A DNA stretch of 64,000 nt from Zopfochytrium polystomum (Eukaryota; Chytridiomycota; Chytridiomycetes; Chytridiales; Chytridiaceae). Shown here piece after piece: positions 23,881-35,328 of this stretch. The notes under the pieces were generated by a model. The model had not been told where the DNA came from, searched no databases, and was given only the letters and a program-made list of their open reading frames with translations. The DNA is taken from contig JAIVFJ010000145.1 of NCBI GenBank assembly GCA_025765615.1, positions 62,001-126,000 of the forward strand, given 5' to 3'. The position numbers and the translations under genes are program-made. How positions within the stretch are numbered: the first letter of the stretch is position 1; each line of letters starts with the position of its first letter.

Positions 23881-24615
23881 ATGAGCGTCAAACTAGTCCA
23901 CCAGGCCCTCAATAACCCCATCTACTTTGACACATGGTACGAAGACGTACTTGGCTATCTCGCTGGCAAGGATGCACTTGCTACTGTTAGCCTTCGAGCA
24001 GCACGACGTGCCAGCGCAGCTGCCAGAGCTGGAGCTGGTGCTGACGCTGCTGCTGCTGCTGGACCTGCTGCTGGAGCTGGCCCTGCTGCTGCTGGTGCAG
24101 GATTTGTCAACTGGACTGCTGCAGCCCGCAACTGCAACCCTGAAGACTTCGTGGAGGTGAATGAGGCAGCCCTACTCAGCGGTCCCCAAGGTCGACGGAA
24201 TGATGGCCACTCCCGACGGACAGACAGGTCAGAGCAGCGCCATGCTCACTTTGACTCTCGTGAGAAGCAACGCAGCAACCGTTGGGAGAGGCCTCGTAAG
24301 GAACGACCTGACCGAGGTGGCTGCCAGAACCAGGAGCAGTCTGAGTGTCACCGCAGCCAGAGAGAGAGGAACAGCAACAACAACCCATCTGCAGCGTCAG
24401 CAACTGTTGACCAACAGCAACGAGATGCTTCAGTAGTTGACAGTGTTGTCGTCTGTCACCAGTGTGGCCTCAAGAACCACTATGCCAGAGACTGCCTTGC
24501 AAGGAAGGCGGATGCCCCAGTAGCCCTTGTTGCAGCCCTGGACGCCTCACAGTCTCTCAGCGAGTATGAGACTGAGTCTGACTACAGTGATTCAGGGGAG
24601 TCAAATTTTCAGTAG
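23881..24615 (+). CDS. gag: copia Gag (left-arm copy)
   Basis: This intact 244-codon frame opens with ATG at 23,881 after CCCAAT. It has an N-terminal YFDTWYEDVLGYL segment resembling copia Gag, then an Ala/Gly-rich repeat (about residues 45-75) and a basic Arg/Gln/Asn-rich middle. A CCHC zinc knuckle reads CHQCGLKNHYARDC (about residues 197-210), which binds element RNA during packaging. The acidic C-terminus ends with TAG. The same frame is present, reversed, at 28,412-29,146. Confidence 0.82.
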   Translation: MSVKLVHQALNNPIYFDTWYEDVLGYLAGKDALATVSLRAARRASAAARAGAGADAAAAAGPAAGAGPAAAGAGFVNWTAAARNCNPEDFVEVNEAALLSGPQGRRNDGHSRRTDRSEQRHAHFDSREKQRSNRWERPRKERPDRGGCQNQEQSECHRSQRERNSNNNPSAASATVDQQQRDASVVDSVVVCHQCGLKNHYARDCLARKADAPVALVAALDASQSLSEYETESDYSDSGESNFQ

Positions 24616-27600
24616 GCCCAAGGCCTCCACCTCAGGCGCACCAAAAGAGAACGTCTAACTTCTGCTCTGCACCTCATGTTCCAAAATCTGTTGCCCTCCT
24701 CTCATCGCACTCAGCTGTCTTCAGAGAGTCCCCAATCGTTGTTGACACTGGCTGCCCAAGGACCATTCTCAAAGACCTCCACCTGTTCACCTCATATGAA
24801 GAGAAAGACTCTACTGTCGGCACCATAGATGAGGAGTCCCCACCACTCAAAACGAAGGGATCTGGCTCAGCGAGGATTCCTCTACCGAACGGTGTCAAAA
24901 TTGTCATCAAGGAAGCATTCTACATGCCAACTGCACTATACAGTCTCATCGCCACCAATGACATTGAGAGAGACAGGAAGTTCTTTGTCTCTATGGATGC
25001 GGATAAACCTGGAATCATATTCAACAGAAGCGATAGAACTCCTGTTGGTTGTTGCACCAAACATCTAGGGCTCCACTTCCTCGTCACCAAGAATTCGAGA
25101 CTACACCGCTTCAGCCATGCCTCTGCTGCCATTATCGCCCTTGCCCACCGTGAACACTATCCAAGCCCAGACAGGCCACCACCTGTCGTGAGCAAGGCCA
25201 AGAGGCTACGGATTGCAGAGGTTTAAAGACTTCATCGCACCCTGGGAAGTGTTGCCTTGGCTACATGCTTCACCACCAGACAACAGCAGATCTACCGCCC
25301 ATTGATGCTTCGTACCCCACAAAGTGCCAAACTTGCGTTGCCGCCAAGATGCGCCAAAAGCCATTCCCAGAGCATGATGAGGAACAACTCCCATTTGCCC
25401 ATACCCTCAACGTCGATGTCAACTCCATCCCCATTACTTCCTTTGATGGTTACAACTACGCAATCACTGTCGTTTGCGAGAGCAGTTGTTTCTCTTGGGA
25501 CACTCCTATCGCTCGCAAGAGCAATGCATTACCGTTTCTAATTCGCCTGATTCTCTTTCTTGAGAAAACGGAGGGACACAAAGTACAGGTCATCCGATTG
25601 GATCGTGGCAAGGAGAGCTTCAATCGGACCTTCAAGTCCTTCTGCGACTCCCATGGAATTCAGCTCAAGGTGTCTCCTTCACGCACAGCCCAGATGAACT
25701 AACTCCACATCCAAACTGTCACAGACATGACTCAGTCACTTCTACTTGGCGCACCTAACGTTCCACTCACATTTTGGAGCTACGCTTACTGCCAAGCTTT
25801 GCAAATCAAGAACTGTCTACCAAACATCCAGCTTGGTATCCTCTCTCCGTTCGAAAGCCGCCACCACATCCCACCAATGGTTGGCCACTTTCGCACCTTT
25901 GGCTCCAAGTGTTTTCTACCGTGTTAGCCCCGAGCTTCGGAAGAAACTCGATCCCAAGGGCCGTCCTGCTGTTTACCTTGGCAGCCCCTCGCACTCCATT
26001 GCTGTCCTGTGGGAGCTCCAAGAGCAGCGGATCATCTACCAGCGTTATCGTGACATTGAGTTCTTTGAAGATGAATTCCCCCAGTTCTTGGGAGTTCACA
26101 CTGTGAGGGGGGGATTTGGGGACATCAGCGTTAATCTCCCTTCACTTTCAGACTTGGATTACCCTGCATATGAGAAAGCAGTTCAATCAATTGTAGGTGC
26201 AGAACAGCACCTTCACCAGCTACTTCAGCAGAAAACCCAGCAGAAACAGCAGCGCCAGGGTAAGGGGGAGCACAGCAGCACACCAGCACCAGGACCAAAG
26301 AAGCGAGGTCGCCCACGCAAGCCATCATCACCAGTGAGGCTACCATCAGTGAGCATCTCAGCAGAGCCTCCACCACCGACAGCTGCACCTGCACCAGATG
26401 TCAAGCAGGAGCCACCCCCAAAACGGAAGCGCAGCACAACAAAGAAACCGGCAGCAGTCGCTGGGAAGGAGCCACCCCCTAAGAGGAAGCCAGGCCGTGA
26501 GTCACTCCAAACTTCACTAAACTAATTCTTTCTTTTCTACACCATTCCCTTTTCAAATTTCCTCTTCACAACCAAAACAATTCAAAACCATTAACGTCAC
26601 CTCATGTCGCCCCGCACTATCGCGCACAGGAATCCTCAGCACCAGCCACTGCCAATGCCCCAGAGACCTTTCCGCCCAGCGACGCAAGGCGCAGTGGGCC
26701 CAGTGATCTGGAGAATTTGCCCAGGTCCAGTGCAGAGGCTCATCAGCAGGCGGCTCGGGATGGTGAGGGCCCTGCGTCGCCGGACGTCTCGAGTTCTCTA
26801 TCCGCAAGGGGTATTGACAGGCCCAGTAGTGAAGTGGACCCCGCTGCATCAGGCGAAGTGCTACCTGCTGACAGCACCCCTGTTGTGCAAGATGTGCTGT
26901 TTGCATGTGAGCCTGACGAGGACTTATACAATAACGATTCCCAGTCAGTCTACGAGTCTGATGCTGACGATGAAGACAGACTCCTCTACGCCTTCAACAT
27001 CAACTCCAACTCTATCAAAGTATCCCCAGACACATACAAGGACCCACTGATGCACGAGGAGGCCATGGCATCGCCTCATGCAGAGCAGTGGAAGGAGGCT
27101 GAAGAGAACGAGCTGGATATGCTTCGCAAGATGGGAGTCTTTGTAGAGTCAGCAGCTCTGCCTGACACCAACATTGTCAGCTGCAAGTGGGTCTACAAGC
27201 TTAAGTTCAAACCTGACGGCACCATTGAGCAGTTCCGTGCTCGACTTGTTGCTCGTGGATTCACCCAGCAGCCCGGCGTCGACTTCACCCTCACCTACTC
27301 GCCAGTTATTAGAGGCAACACACTTCGTTGGATGATTGCCCTCAGCACCCTGTACGGCTGGGACATGGAGATGATCGACATCTCCTCAGCCTACCTGTAT
27401 GGGATCCTAGACATACCGATCTACATGGCACCACCACCTGGCGTATCAATCTCCCCCAGACTAGTGTGGCTACTGCTGAAGGGTCTCTACGGGCTGAAGC
27501 AATCAGAACAGACTTGGTATTGGCATCTAGCCCTCCACCTTTGGTCAAAAGGCTTTGCTCAGAGCTGGGCAGACCCCTGCCTCTTCTGGCGCTGGACCAA

Positions 27601-27709
27601 GTGCGGGCTCTGCTTCATTCTGGCATACGTCAATGACCTTCCACTCTTTGGCCACACTGCTGCCATCAAGGAGGCTGTTGTGGACCTCAAGACGGAGTTC
27701 AAGCTTTGA
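24616..27709 (+). pseudogene. pol: copia Pol (protease, integrase, RT), disrupted
   Basis: Protease carries VDTGCPRTIL, with the catalytic Asp at 24,744. The integrase zinc region is degraded (CVAAKMRQKPF) and the core reads NVDVNSIP and VIRLDRGKE, but the third acidic motif is lost at a stop codon. The post-integrase block is FYRVSPELRKKLDPKGRPAV. A linker with KKRGRPRKPS, an AT-hook-like motif, follows at about 26,298-26,327, then basic EPPPKRKR repeats. RT (26,717-27,709) has WVYKLKFKPDGTIEQFRARL and GLYGLKQ, but the catalytic motif is YVND (27,626-27,637) in place of YVDD. Several frames are needed to read through, so it is not functional. Confidence 0.82.
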
Positions 27710-27780
27710 GAGCTGGGAAAGCTAAGCTACATTCTCTCAATGGAAGTTATTTGTGGTTCAAACTTCACAATTCTCAATCA

Positions 27781-29146
27781 CCCAGGGCGCGATGAAGTCT
27801 TTAAACCTCTGCAATCCGTAGCCTCTTGGCCTTGCTCACGACAGGTGGTGGCCTGTCTGGGCTTGGATAGTGTTCACGGTGGGCAAGGGCGATAATGGCA
27901 GCAGAGGCATGGCTGAAGCGGTGTAGTCTCGAATTCTTGGTGACGAGGAAGTGGAGCCCTAGATGTTTGGTGCAACAACCAACAGGAGTTCTATCGCTTC
28001 TGTTGAATATGATTCCAGGTTTATCCGCATCCATAGAGACAAAGAACTTCCTGTCTCTCTCAATGTCATTGGTGGCGATGAGACTGTATAGTGCAGTTGG
28101 CATGTAGAATGCTTCCTTGATGACAATTTTGACACCGTTCGGTAGAGGAATCCTCGCTGAGCCAGATCCCTTCGTTTTGAGTGGTGGGGACTCCTCATCT
28201 ATGGTGCCGACAGTAGAGTCTTTCTCTTCATATGAGGTGAACAGGTGGAGGTCTTTGAGAATGGTCCTTGGGCAGCCAGTGTCAACAACGATTGGGGACT
28301 CTCTGAAGACAGCTGAGTGCGATGAGAGGAGGGCAACAGATTTTGGAACATGAGGTGCAGAGCAGAAGTTAGACGTTCTCTTTTGGTGCGCCTGAGGTGG
28401 AGGCCTTGGGCCTACTGAAAATTTGACTCCCCTGAATCACTGTAGTCAGACTCAGTCTCATACTCGCTGAGAGACTGTGAGGCGTCCAGGGCTGCAACAA
28501 GGGCTACTGGGGCATCCGCCTTCCTTGCAAGGCAGTCTCTGGCATAGTGGTTCTTGAGGCCACACTGGTGACAGACGACAACACTGTCAACTACTGAAGC
28601 ATCTCGTTGCTGTTGGTCAACAGTTGCTGACGCTGCAGATGGGTTGTTGTTGCTGTTCCTCTCTCTCTGGCTGCGGTGACACTCAGACTGCTCCTGGTTC
28701 TGGCAGCCACCTCGGTCAGGTCGTTCCTTACGAGGCCTCTCCCAACGGTTGCTGCGTTGCTTCTCACGAGAGTCAAAGTGAGCATGGCGCTGCTCTGACC
28801 TGTCTGTCCGTCGGGAGTGGCCATCATTCCGTCGACCTTGGGGACCGCTGAGTAGGGCTGCCTCATTCACCTCCACGAAGTCTTCAGGGTTGCAGTTGCG
28901 GGCTGCAGCAGTCCAGTTGACAAATCCTGCACCAGCAGCAGCAGGGCCAGCTCCAGCAGCAGGTCCAGCAGCAGCAGCAGCGTCAGCACCAGCTCCAGCT
29001 CTGGCAGCTGCGCTGGCACGTCGTGCTGCTCGAAGGCTAACAGTAGCAAGTGCATCCTTGCCAGCGAGATAGCCAAGTACGTCTTCGTACCATGTGTCAA
29101 AGTAGATGGGGTTATTGAGGGCCTGGTGGACTAGTTTGACGCTCAT
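27781..29146 (-). mobile_element. copia 5' half, inverted copy in the right arm
   Basis: This reverse-oriented copy of gag (29,146..28,412) and the protease region (28,411..27,801) ends at the inverted-repeat inner junction. It lacks integrase and RT entirely. Confidence 0.88.
28412..29146 (-). CDS. gag: copia Gag (right-arm copy)
   Basis: This 244-codon frame is identical in translation to the left-arm gag, including the CHQCGLKNHYARDC zinc knuckle. It is followed by the protease fragment and then the junction, so it can express only Gag and a truncated protease. Confidence 0.82.
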   Translation of the reverse strand: MSVKLVHQALNNPIYFDTWYEDVLGYLAGKDALATVSLRAARRASAAARAGAGADAAAAAGPAAGAGPAAAGAGFVNWTAAARNCNPEDFVEVNEAALLSGPQGRRNDGHSRRTDRSEQRHAHFDSREKQRSNRWERPRKERPDRGGCQNQEQSECHRSQRERNSNNNPSAASATVDQQQRDASVVDSVVVCHQCGLKNHYARDCLARKADAPVALVAALDASQSLSEYETESDYSDSGESNFQ

Positions 29147-31033
29147 ATTGGGTCAGGGAAAAGGTTTGTTAAGGGGGTTCCGAAGGATGGGGTGGAAATG
29201 GAATTGGGATACTAAGTAATTGGATTTTTGATTTGTGATAGTTTCGAGAGAAATGGGTCAGGAGATCGGTGGGTGAAGGGTTGAAGACAGTGGATGTACA
29301 GCTGACTGGTGAAGACGATTGATCACTCTCAACACACTGGACAGTGCTGGTTCGATTCCTCGATGGACGATCGCTCGTTCGTGGATCGCCTCAGCTGGTC
29401 TTTTCTCGCTCTGGAGAGCTCTCCCTGGTAAGGTGTTGAAATCTAGCAGCGAGGCGATGGTGATGGTGGTCGCAGGAGCAGGAGGGTGTGATAAGTCAAG
29501 TCTGTGATCAACTTCTCTCTTTTTCCTTTTTTCATGCAGAGGCATCCAACAGTGTCCGCCGGAAATTTTTCCATATTTTCGACCCGGGAAAAAACAGTTG
29601 TTTCTGTTGGCGCTGCAAAATTTGAGCTTCTTTTGGCTCTCGAAATTTGAGCTTTCACACCGTTCCGCGTCCTGCCTTTACTTTCATCGGTGAATTCTTT
29701 TTTTTCTTCTTTGTTTCTCCTCATTTCAACCGCCCACTGCCGCATCTAAGTTGCCTGTGACAGCCAAGGAAATGCAACTGGCACTCTCCGTCGCAGCACT
29801 CATGCATGAACGTCAGGCTGATCCTGCAATTCCGATCGGGGGAGTTCACATAGCACCCATCGTGCAAGTGCGGAAGACAACGGGGCAGTCATCAGACTGA
29901 TGAAAATGCCCTCAACAAAATCAAGTGAGTTCAGTTCCCAAAGCGTTGGACCACCAATTGTAAAGAGGCTGCCAGCGCTTTCCGTGTTGGCTAAAATGTA
30001 AAGCTAGTTATTGAGCGCACCACGAGACTTCTTGTTTCGTTATAGTTTGTCTTGTTGAACAAAAGCAAGGTACGAGTTTCAGCCCTGCCAAGAGAATTCG
30101 GGATCGACACCCCTCAGAGGGTCAACGTTTGCTAGAGCACTCATCATGCTTGAGGGTGGGTTGAAAAGATGCCTCTCGGTGCCTAACAACTTCTAAATCC
30201 TCGATTCTGTGTGTTTGTAATGCGACAATTCGCGAACAGGTTTCCTTGAGTAAATCGAGACGATATTTACCGGATGGACGCTCCTGAAAACTTGGCGGGA
30301 AGAAAAAAAAATCAGTAGCCCGCATAAGAGACTTACGACGTTACGAGAGAGTGAGGGAAAACCCAACACCTGCCTTTTGACCTCGTTCGTCCTACCATGG
30401 CTGTGAGTAGTGGTCGTAATACTACTCTTCGCTCAACGCGCCAAACGTTCCTGAAAAGCTCCATGTTACGCTTGGTGTTGCCTGTTTCCGTTCGGCAATT
30501 TAAATGTGCGGACAAGTAGAAAGAAAGCTTAAGTCAACAAGCCTCAACTTGGGTTCGACGCCTTCATGACATTGCTCAATGAGGCAGCACAAGAGGCACC
30601 GCCGGCATGATCCGTTCGAGGTAGGCCTTGCATAGAGCTTTTCATTTAGCCATAAACGCTTCGATTCTGTTCAGTTTCGGTGGAGTTGACTCTCTGCACC
30701 CACAAAGGCGTCGAGGCTTCCGCCGGCTGCGCTTCACGTACCAATGTGCGGAGCTCATCCTAGCAATGCAGAAGCTATGGTAGGCTAATAAGTACGGTCG
30801 ACCTGCCAAACTCCGAGCACTCGCCACCACTTTCCACAGTAAGTGGCGATAGAGCACGTATTTGCGGATGGGGACGTGCGTAGAAGATACTTGAAGAATT
30901 TCGTTCGCTTAGTAAGCTCGATTCTGTATGTTCGCCATGCGGAAATCGTGTTTCGGCGAGGTTGGAGGGCTCCGAACCAAAAATATGCCAAGTTTTGTGA
31001 AAGTACCCGAACTTGTGCTCATTGGGGCTGAAA
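29147..31033. other. Unassigned DNA, right-arm mirror of 21,994-23,880
   Basis: Reverse complement of the left-arm interval, with no supported gene. On the plus strand GGTTCGATTCC at 29,346-29,356 matches the pol III B-box consensus, and a weak A-box-like TGGTGAAGACG lies about 50 nt upstream. Confidence 0.5.
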
Positions 31034-31242
31034 GGTTATTTTACCTTGTTTTTTTTTTATATTGTTCCAGCCCCAAAGGGCCGACGGGAAGAGAAACCGC
31101 CATCAATGGTGAACTGTCATAGACTACGTCCAGGTGTCACCTCAGCAAACCCACCCCATGCACTACGGACTTACCCTGGTCGTCAAGCAACTCCACTGCA
31201 CCACTCCTTGTGATTCAAGACCGTACGGTTATTTTACCTTGT
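31034..31242 (-). mobile_element. SINE-like retroposon, right-arm copy with the same 16-bp duplications
   Basis: The mirror of the left-arm insertion. Target-site duplications are at 31,034-31,049 and 31,227-31,242, and the body is 31,050-31,226. Identical flanks in both arms show that the insertion predates the inverted duplication. Confidence 0.8.
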
Positions 31243-32528
31243 CCTCTTGCTTTTGGTGACCCTTGGCTCCGCAAATTGTTGACGCAAAGCGCCGCCTCTC
31301 CTCTCCTTGTATGACGGTTTTCTTTCATTAAAATCACGAGATGGTGTAGACTTTCGAAAACTCCTGCCTAAAACAGTTTCGACCTATGAAGCAGCGCTTT
31401 ATCTAGTTTTCGCTCTCCAGGTGCGCAAATGACTTCAAACCAGTGTAATGACGAAAAAAAACATAAACGAGTTCGGTGCTGCCTTATCCGTCAAGTGTCC
31501 ACCTAACTATTCACTGTGATTGTCACTTGACGCGATCCCGGCAAAGGATGAGGGATCCGGGTGGGTTGATGCGGGCATGAGTTGAAAAGAGGATTGATTG
31601 TCGGCGTTCTTGGGCGAGGGTGACTGTGAGGGTGAGGATAAGAACCCGGAGGTTTTTGAAAGAACAAAAAAAGGGTTGTGAGTGAACGGAATCGAAAAAT
31701 TTCGCGAAATAGGCCGCCTCACAAGGCAGTCCTAGCCGAACCGGGCGACGTCGCCAAAGGCGAAATGTGCCTGACAAACTGCGCGACAAAGACGGAAAGG
31801 AGCTGGAAGAGGGAAAAGAGTGGGGAGAGAAGAAATAATGAGGCTTCCCTCTTCAACACGCATCTCTTCGATATATGCAAGAACCAAACGAAACGAAAGT
31901 TCAACAGGAGAAAGAAAAAAAAAAGGAAATCGATCGAGAAAGAAGCAAAAGAAGATGACAGGCAACAGGTACACTTGCGGCAATAATGGCGTGAAAGAGC
32001 TCAAATTTCGAGCGGCATTGCTTCCCTCAACTTGCAGCACAGCGAGAGTCCCAAAATGTTCAGCAACCAAGCACTGGCACGGGGCGAAAATTTGAGGGAG
32101 AAAAACAAATTTTTTTTTTTTTTTTTTTGGTTTTCCCCGATCTCAGATTTTTCGCGAGTGATTAAATTCATGACAAAATTGATTGTTTGTTCACGTCTTT
32201 CTTTGGCGGTGGCCCATCTTCGCGAGTCATTCGTATTTAACAGAGTTGATTGTTACTGATTGTTCGCAATAAAATTTTCGAGGAATGAACAAAGTTGATT
32301 GATTGATAGGACACACTGGCCCACACACTCGCACACACACACACACACACTCTCTCTCTCTCTCCCTCACTTTCTCTCTCTCACTTTCTCTCTCTCTCTC
32401 ACTCTCTCTCTCTCTCTCTCTCTCCCTCTCTCTCTCTCTCTCTCGTTACGTTTTCCTTTTCCTTCTTTTTCCCGCCCCCCACCCTTTCCCTTCTTCTTTT
32501 TTTCTTCACCTGAACAAGGAACAACTCA
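31243..32528. other. Upstream flank of the right-arm gene
   Basis: Mirror of 20,503-21,784. A CA/CT microsatellite at 32,332-32,445 lies just upstream of the gene start. No separate gene is supported. Confidence 0.6.
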
Positions 32529-34655
32529 ATGTGCACTCACGCTTCACCAATTACAATGATGACCACGATGATGGCGGCGGCGTCCTCGACTCGCACCACC
32601 ACCAGCAGCTTGGCCGCGGCGGGGCGCCCTCGCCCGCTGCGCCAGCTGTTTGGCTACCTGCACTCGCCCTCGTTCGCGCCGGCGTCCCCCTTCGTCTCGC
32701 CGCTGGTTGTCGCCGCCCGCTCTTTCCCCGCGTCGCCCTGGTCAATGGCGGCCCTGAAGGCGGCGACGGCTGCGACTGCGCTGAAGAAGGGGGACAAGGC
32801 GGTCGCCGCGTCGTTCTCGCACCCGTTCTCGCCGCTGTCCCTCGCGGCTCTTGGGATTGCTCCGACGGCGGCGGCGGCGGCGGCACCGTCTTTGGCGAAC
32901 TCGGCGCGACTGGCGATTGCTTCGTCCACCACCAACACCACCCACAGCTCCACCCACTCGGTTCGCGCCCTTCGGAACCCTGGGTCGCCGGGGCCCTTGC
33001 AGTCGTCGTCGACGGACCACGCCATCTCCCAATCGTTGAAGCAAGCACACGCTGTACCAGGTGACGTTATGGCCCAACAGGAAAGTGACCCAGAATCGTT
33101 GTTGCTGTTGCCCGTCTGTCCTCCCCTTGTTCCCACGGGCTTTGCAGCAGGTTTTGAGGAGCTTCCGCGTCGCGCACTTTTGGCAAGCGAAAACACTCCC
33201 TTGATGTCAGGTCCCGGTGGCCATCAGCCAAGCTACTCTACTTTCCAGGTAAGCGATCCGCTTGTTTCGCTTGTTTGCCTGATGTCCGAAACGCGTTTCG
33301 CAACTCAACATGTTTTCGTCCGAACCCCTTCTGTCCCCTTTCTGTCTGCTCCACATCGCACAGGAATCCGGTCTCGCTTCTCACACACGGCTGCTTGAAT
33401 CAAGACGCGAAGTGGCAAGCAAGCTCCTCGCCAGGGCGGAGGAAAACCTCGCGACTTTGTGGCGCGAGTTTGAAACCACGGTAAAGAGTCAACACACAAC
33501 AGCCGCTCTTCTTTCTCCTGCTAAAAGCAAAACGCCCTTTTCCCCCAAGACGGAGAGCCACTACGAAGCTTCCACGAACACCTTTTCGAGATTTTGCAAT
33601 ATCACCGAAACCTTCTGCCGCAGCGCCATTGAGGAGTTCGTCCGTGGTGAGCGTAGTTTTGCAGTCGCCATAAAAGCTGTGGATATGGTTCTTGGTCCGG
33701 CCAAGGAGTGCGCCATGGCTGCTGCGCGAAACGCGCTGATGCCGGACACGGCATACTACCCTCGTGAGAAGCTTGCAGAAATGGTGAGGCAAGCCATGGA
33801 TCGCAACAAGCGCAGCTTTGACGCTCACGTGGATGATGTGGTAAGTGCGCGAACGCACTTCTGCTGTTCAATTAAAAAAAAAAAAATCAACAACTTATTC
33901 ATTTTTACTTTAAAATAGCTGCGGAACGACCCCCACGCCAACGTGAAAGGTCCACTTATGCAAGCCAACTGGGCAGACACTTTCGATGACTTTTGCGAGG
34001 TCGTGGGTGATTTTGAAAAGGGCGAATTGGGCGTCGACTTGAGAGATGTGGACTACTGCGGCAGGAACAGCTCACTGTTTCGGTCAATCTTCATTTCGCA
34101 ATGCCAGCTGACCGAGCTGGGGTTCACCACGTCGCCAGCGTCCAGCAGGGCGTCTAGCAGGGCGTCCAGCCCTGGCCCGGAAGTCGGCGAACTTCTTCCG
34201 CCCTTGGATTTCTCCGTCGGTCGCCCTTGCCCGCTCGAGATCTTGGAGCGCACGGAGGAGGAGCACGAAGCGAGCGAAGAGTTCTATGCAGAGGAGGCTT
34301 TGGATTCGCCGCGCGAGCCCGAGACTCCAGTCGACGGTGAGCACGAAGCGGAGACGGCCTGCGGATGGGCGACCGTACGCGTGGAGGCTGCCCTTTCCGA
34401 GTCCGAGTCCGAGTCACAGGAAACGGCGATTTTGTCGGGTTCGTCTCGTGAAGCCTCTCCTGCAGCTCTGGAGTGTCCAGATCCTCCGAGTCCCGAGCCG
34501 GAGGTTTCATCGCCATCGCCTTCTGCGGGTAGTGTCGCAAGCGAAGCCACCCGTTCCGTGCCCTCAGACCCTGCGGAGCAACGCGCTCGCCCACAACCTC
34601 GCGCTCGTCGCCGTCCACAGGTGCCCCAACCGGTTTGTGAGGCTGTGATTTTTTT

Positions 34656-34686
<31 letters not shown>

Positions 34687-34830
34687 CCCTTCAACCTCCT
34701 CACATCAATTCTTCTTTCCAATGCGCAGATCCTGGCTGTGGAGCCCGTCGCCCATCGGACGCGCTCGAGGGCGTTTGCTGATGCGCCTGTTGCTTTCAGG
34801 ACTCGGTCGAGAACCCCTCGGAGGAAATGA
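32529..34830 (+). CDS. Unrecognised four-exon protein, right-arm copy
   Basis: Exons 32529..33248, 33364..33840, 33919..34632 and 34729..34830 give 670 residues, with the same domains as the left-arm copy: Ala/Ser-rich head, helical middle, acidic Ser/Pro-rich region and basic RTRSR tail. The ATG lies after AACTCA, and the upstream frame is microsatellite. Splice donors are GTAAGC, GTAAGT and GTTTGT, and acceptors are CACAG, AATAG and CGCAG. All coding exons are intact, so both copies could be expressed. The upstream flank is duplicated for more than 3 kb, so the promoter is probably duplicated too. I cannot name a function. Confidence 0.7.
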
Positions 34831-35328
34831 GCATTTGAAGGCCTTGAGGGCTGGTCCGCGTTGGAGCCGTTCGCATTCGCAGTTTGCTCACCATTCGGTG
34901 CTTTTGGTTTTCAAGATCCCATTAACCTGCAAAAGTAGTTAGGTGCGTAAAGTTTTTGCTCTTTCTGCCCTCCGCCTCATTACTAACGACTCTCCATAAT
35001 TTATTTCACTTGAACCCTACCACCCCCGCGGCCCGCTCGTTGCATCTTGCACCGCGAGGCGAAACTTTCGACAAACTGAGCTCATGGTGTGAGCCTACGT
35101 CTTTGTTGACAGCTACAGTAAGTGCAAGTCTTTTCGTGAATTGGACAACCTCGTGTTTTTTTTCCCCTTCCCCGCAACAGGACTAGGTTAAAAGCAGCGG
35201 AACGTGTGTGAGAATGGACAAGGAAGGCAGAGCGAAGCACGCAGAACGAGGCCAATGTGAATGTGGAATTAGGGGGGATGTGTGGTGTACGGAGGGGCTG
35301 ATTCTGCAGCCTTTACTTATTGGCACGT
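34831..35328. other. 3' flank of the right-arm gene, diverged outer arm
   Basis: No gene is seen. From about 35,020 this flank differs from its left-arm mirror by substitutions and by loss of about 24 bp near 35,213. Confidence 0.55.

Larger units (their letters stand above)
17421..25246 (+). repeat. Giant inverted repeat, left arm (about 7.8 kb)
   Basis: Reading inward, this arm is the reverse complement of 27,781-35,559. Coordinates of matching points sum to 53,027-53,031 over most of its length, drifting to about 52,980 at the outer edge through indels. The inner 7 kb is almost identical, with differences mainly in homopolymer length. The outer 0.6-0.8 kb (below about 18,050) shows many substitutions and indels. 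The arm holds a four-exon gene, a SINE-like insertion, unassigned DNA, and the gag and protease portion of a copia element. Similarity ends abruptly at the CCCTGGG at 25,240-25,246. Confidence 0.93.
23881..27780 (+). mobile_element. Ty1/copia element, decayed and cut at the inverted-repeat junction
   Basis: Domain order is gag, protease, integrase, reverse transcriptase, the order of Ty1/copia (Pseudoviridae). The reading frame is broken by a stop after the protease region (25,227), a frameshift near 25,260, a stop at 25,700 and another at 27,707. The element loses all sequence downstream of the RT palm at 27,780, where an inverted copy of the arm begins, so RNase H and the 3' LTR are missing. 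Bases 23,881-25,246 lie in the left arm and 25,247-27,780 form the spacer. Confidence 0.85.
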
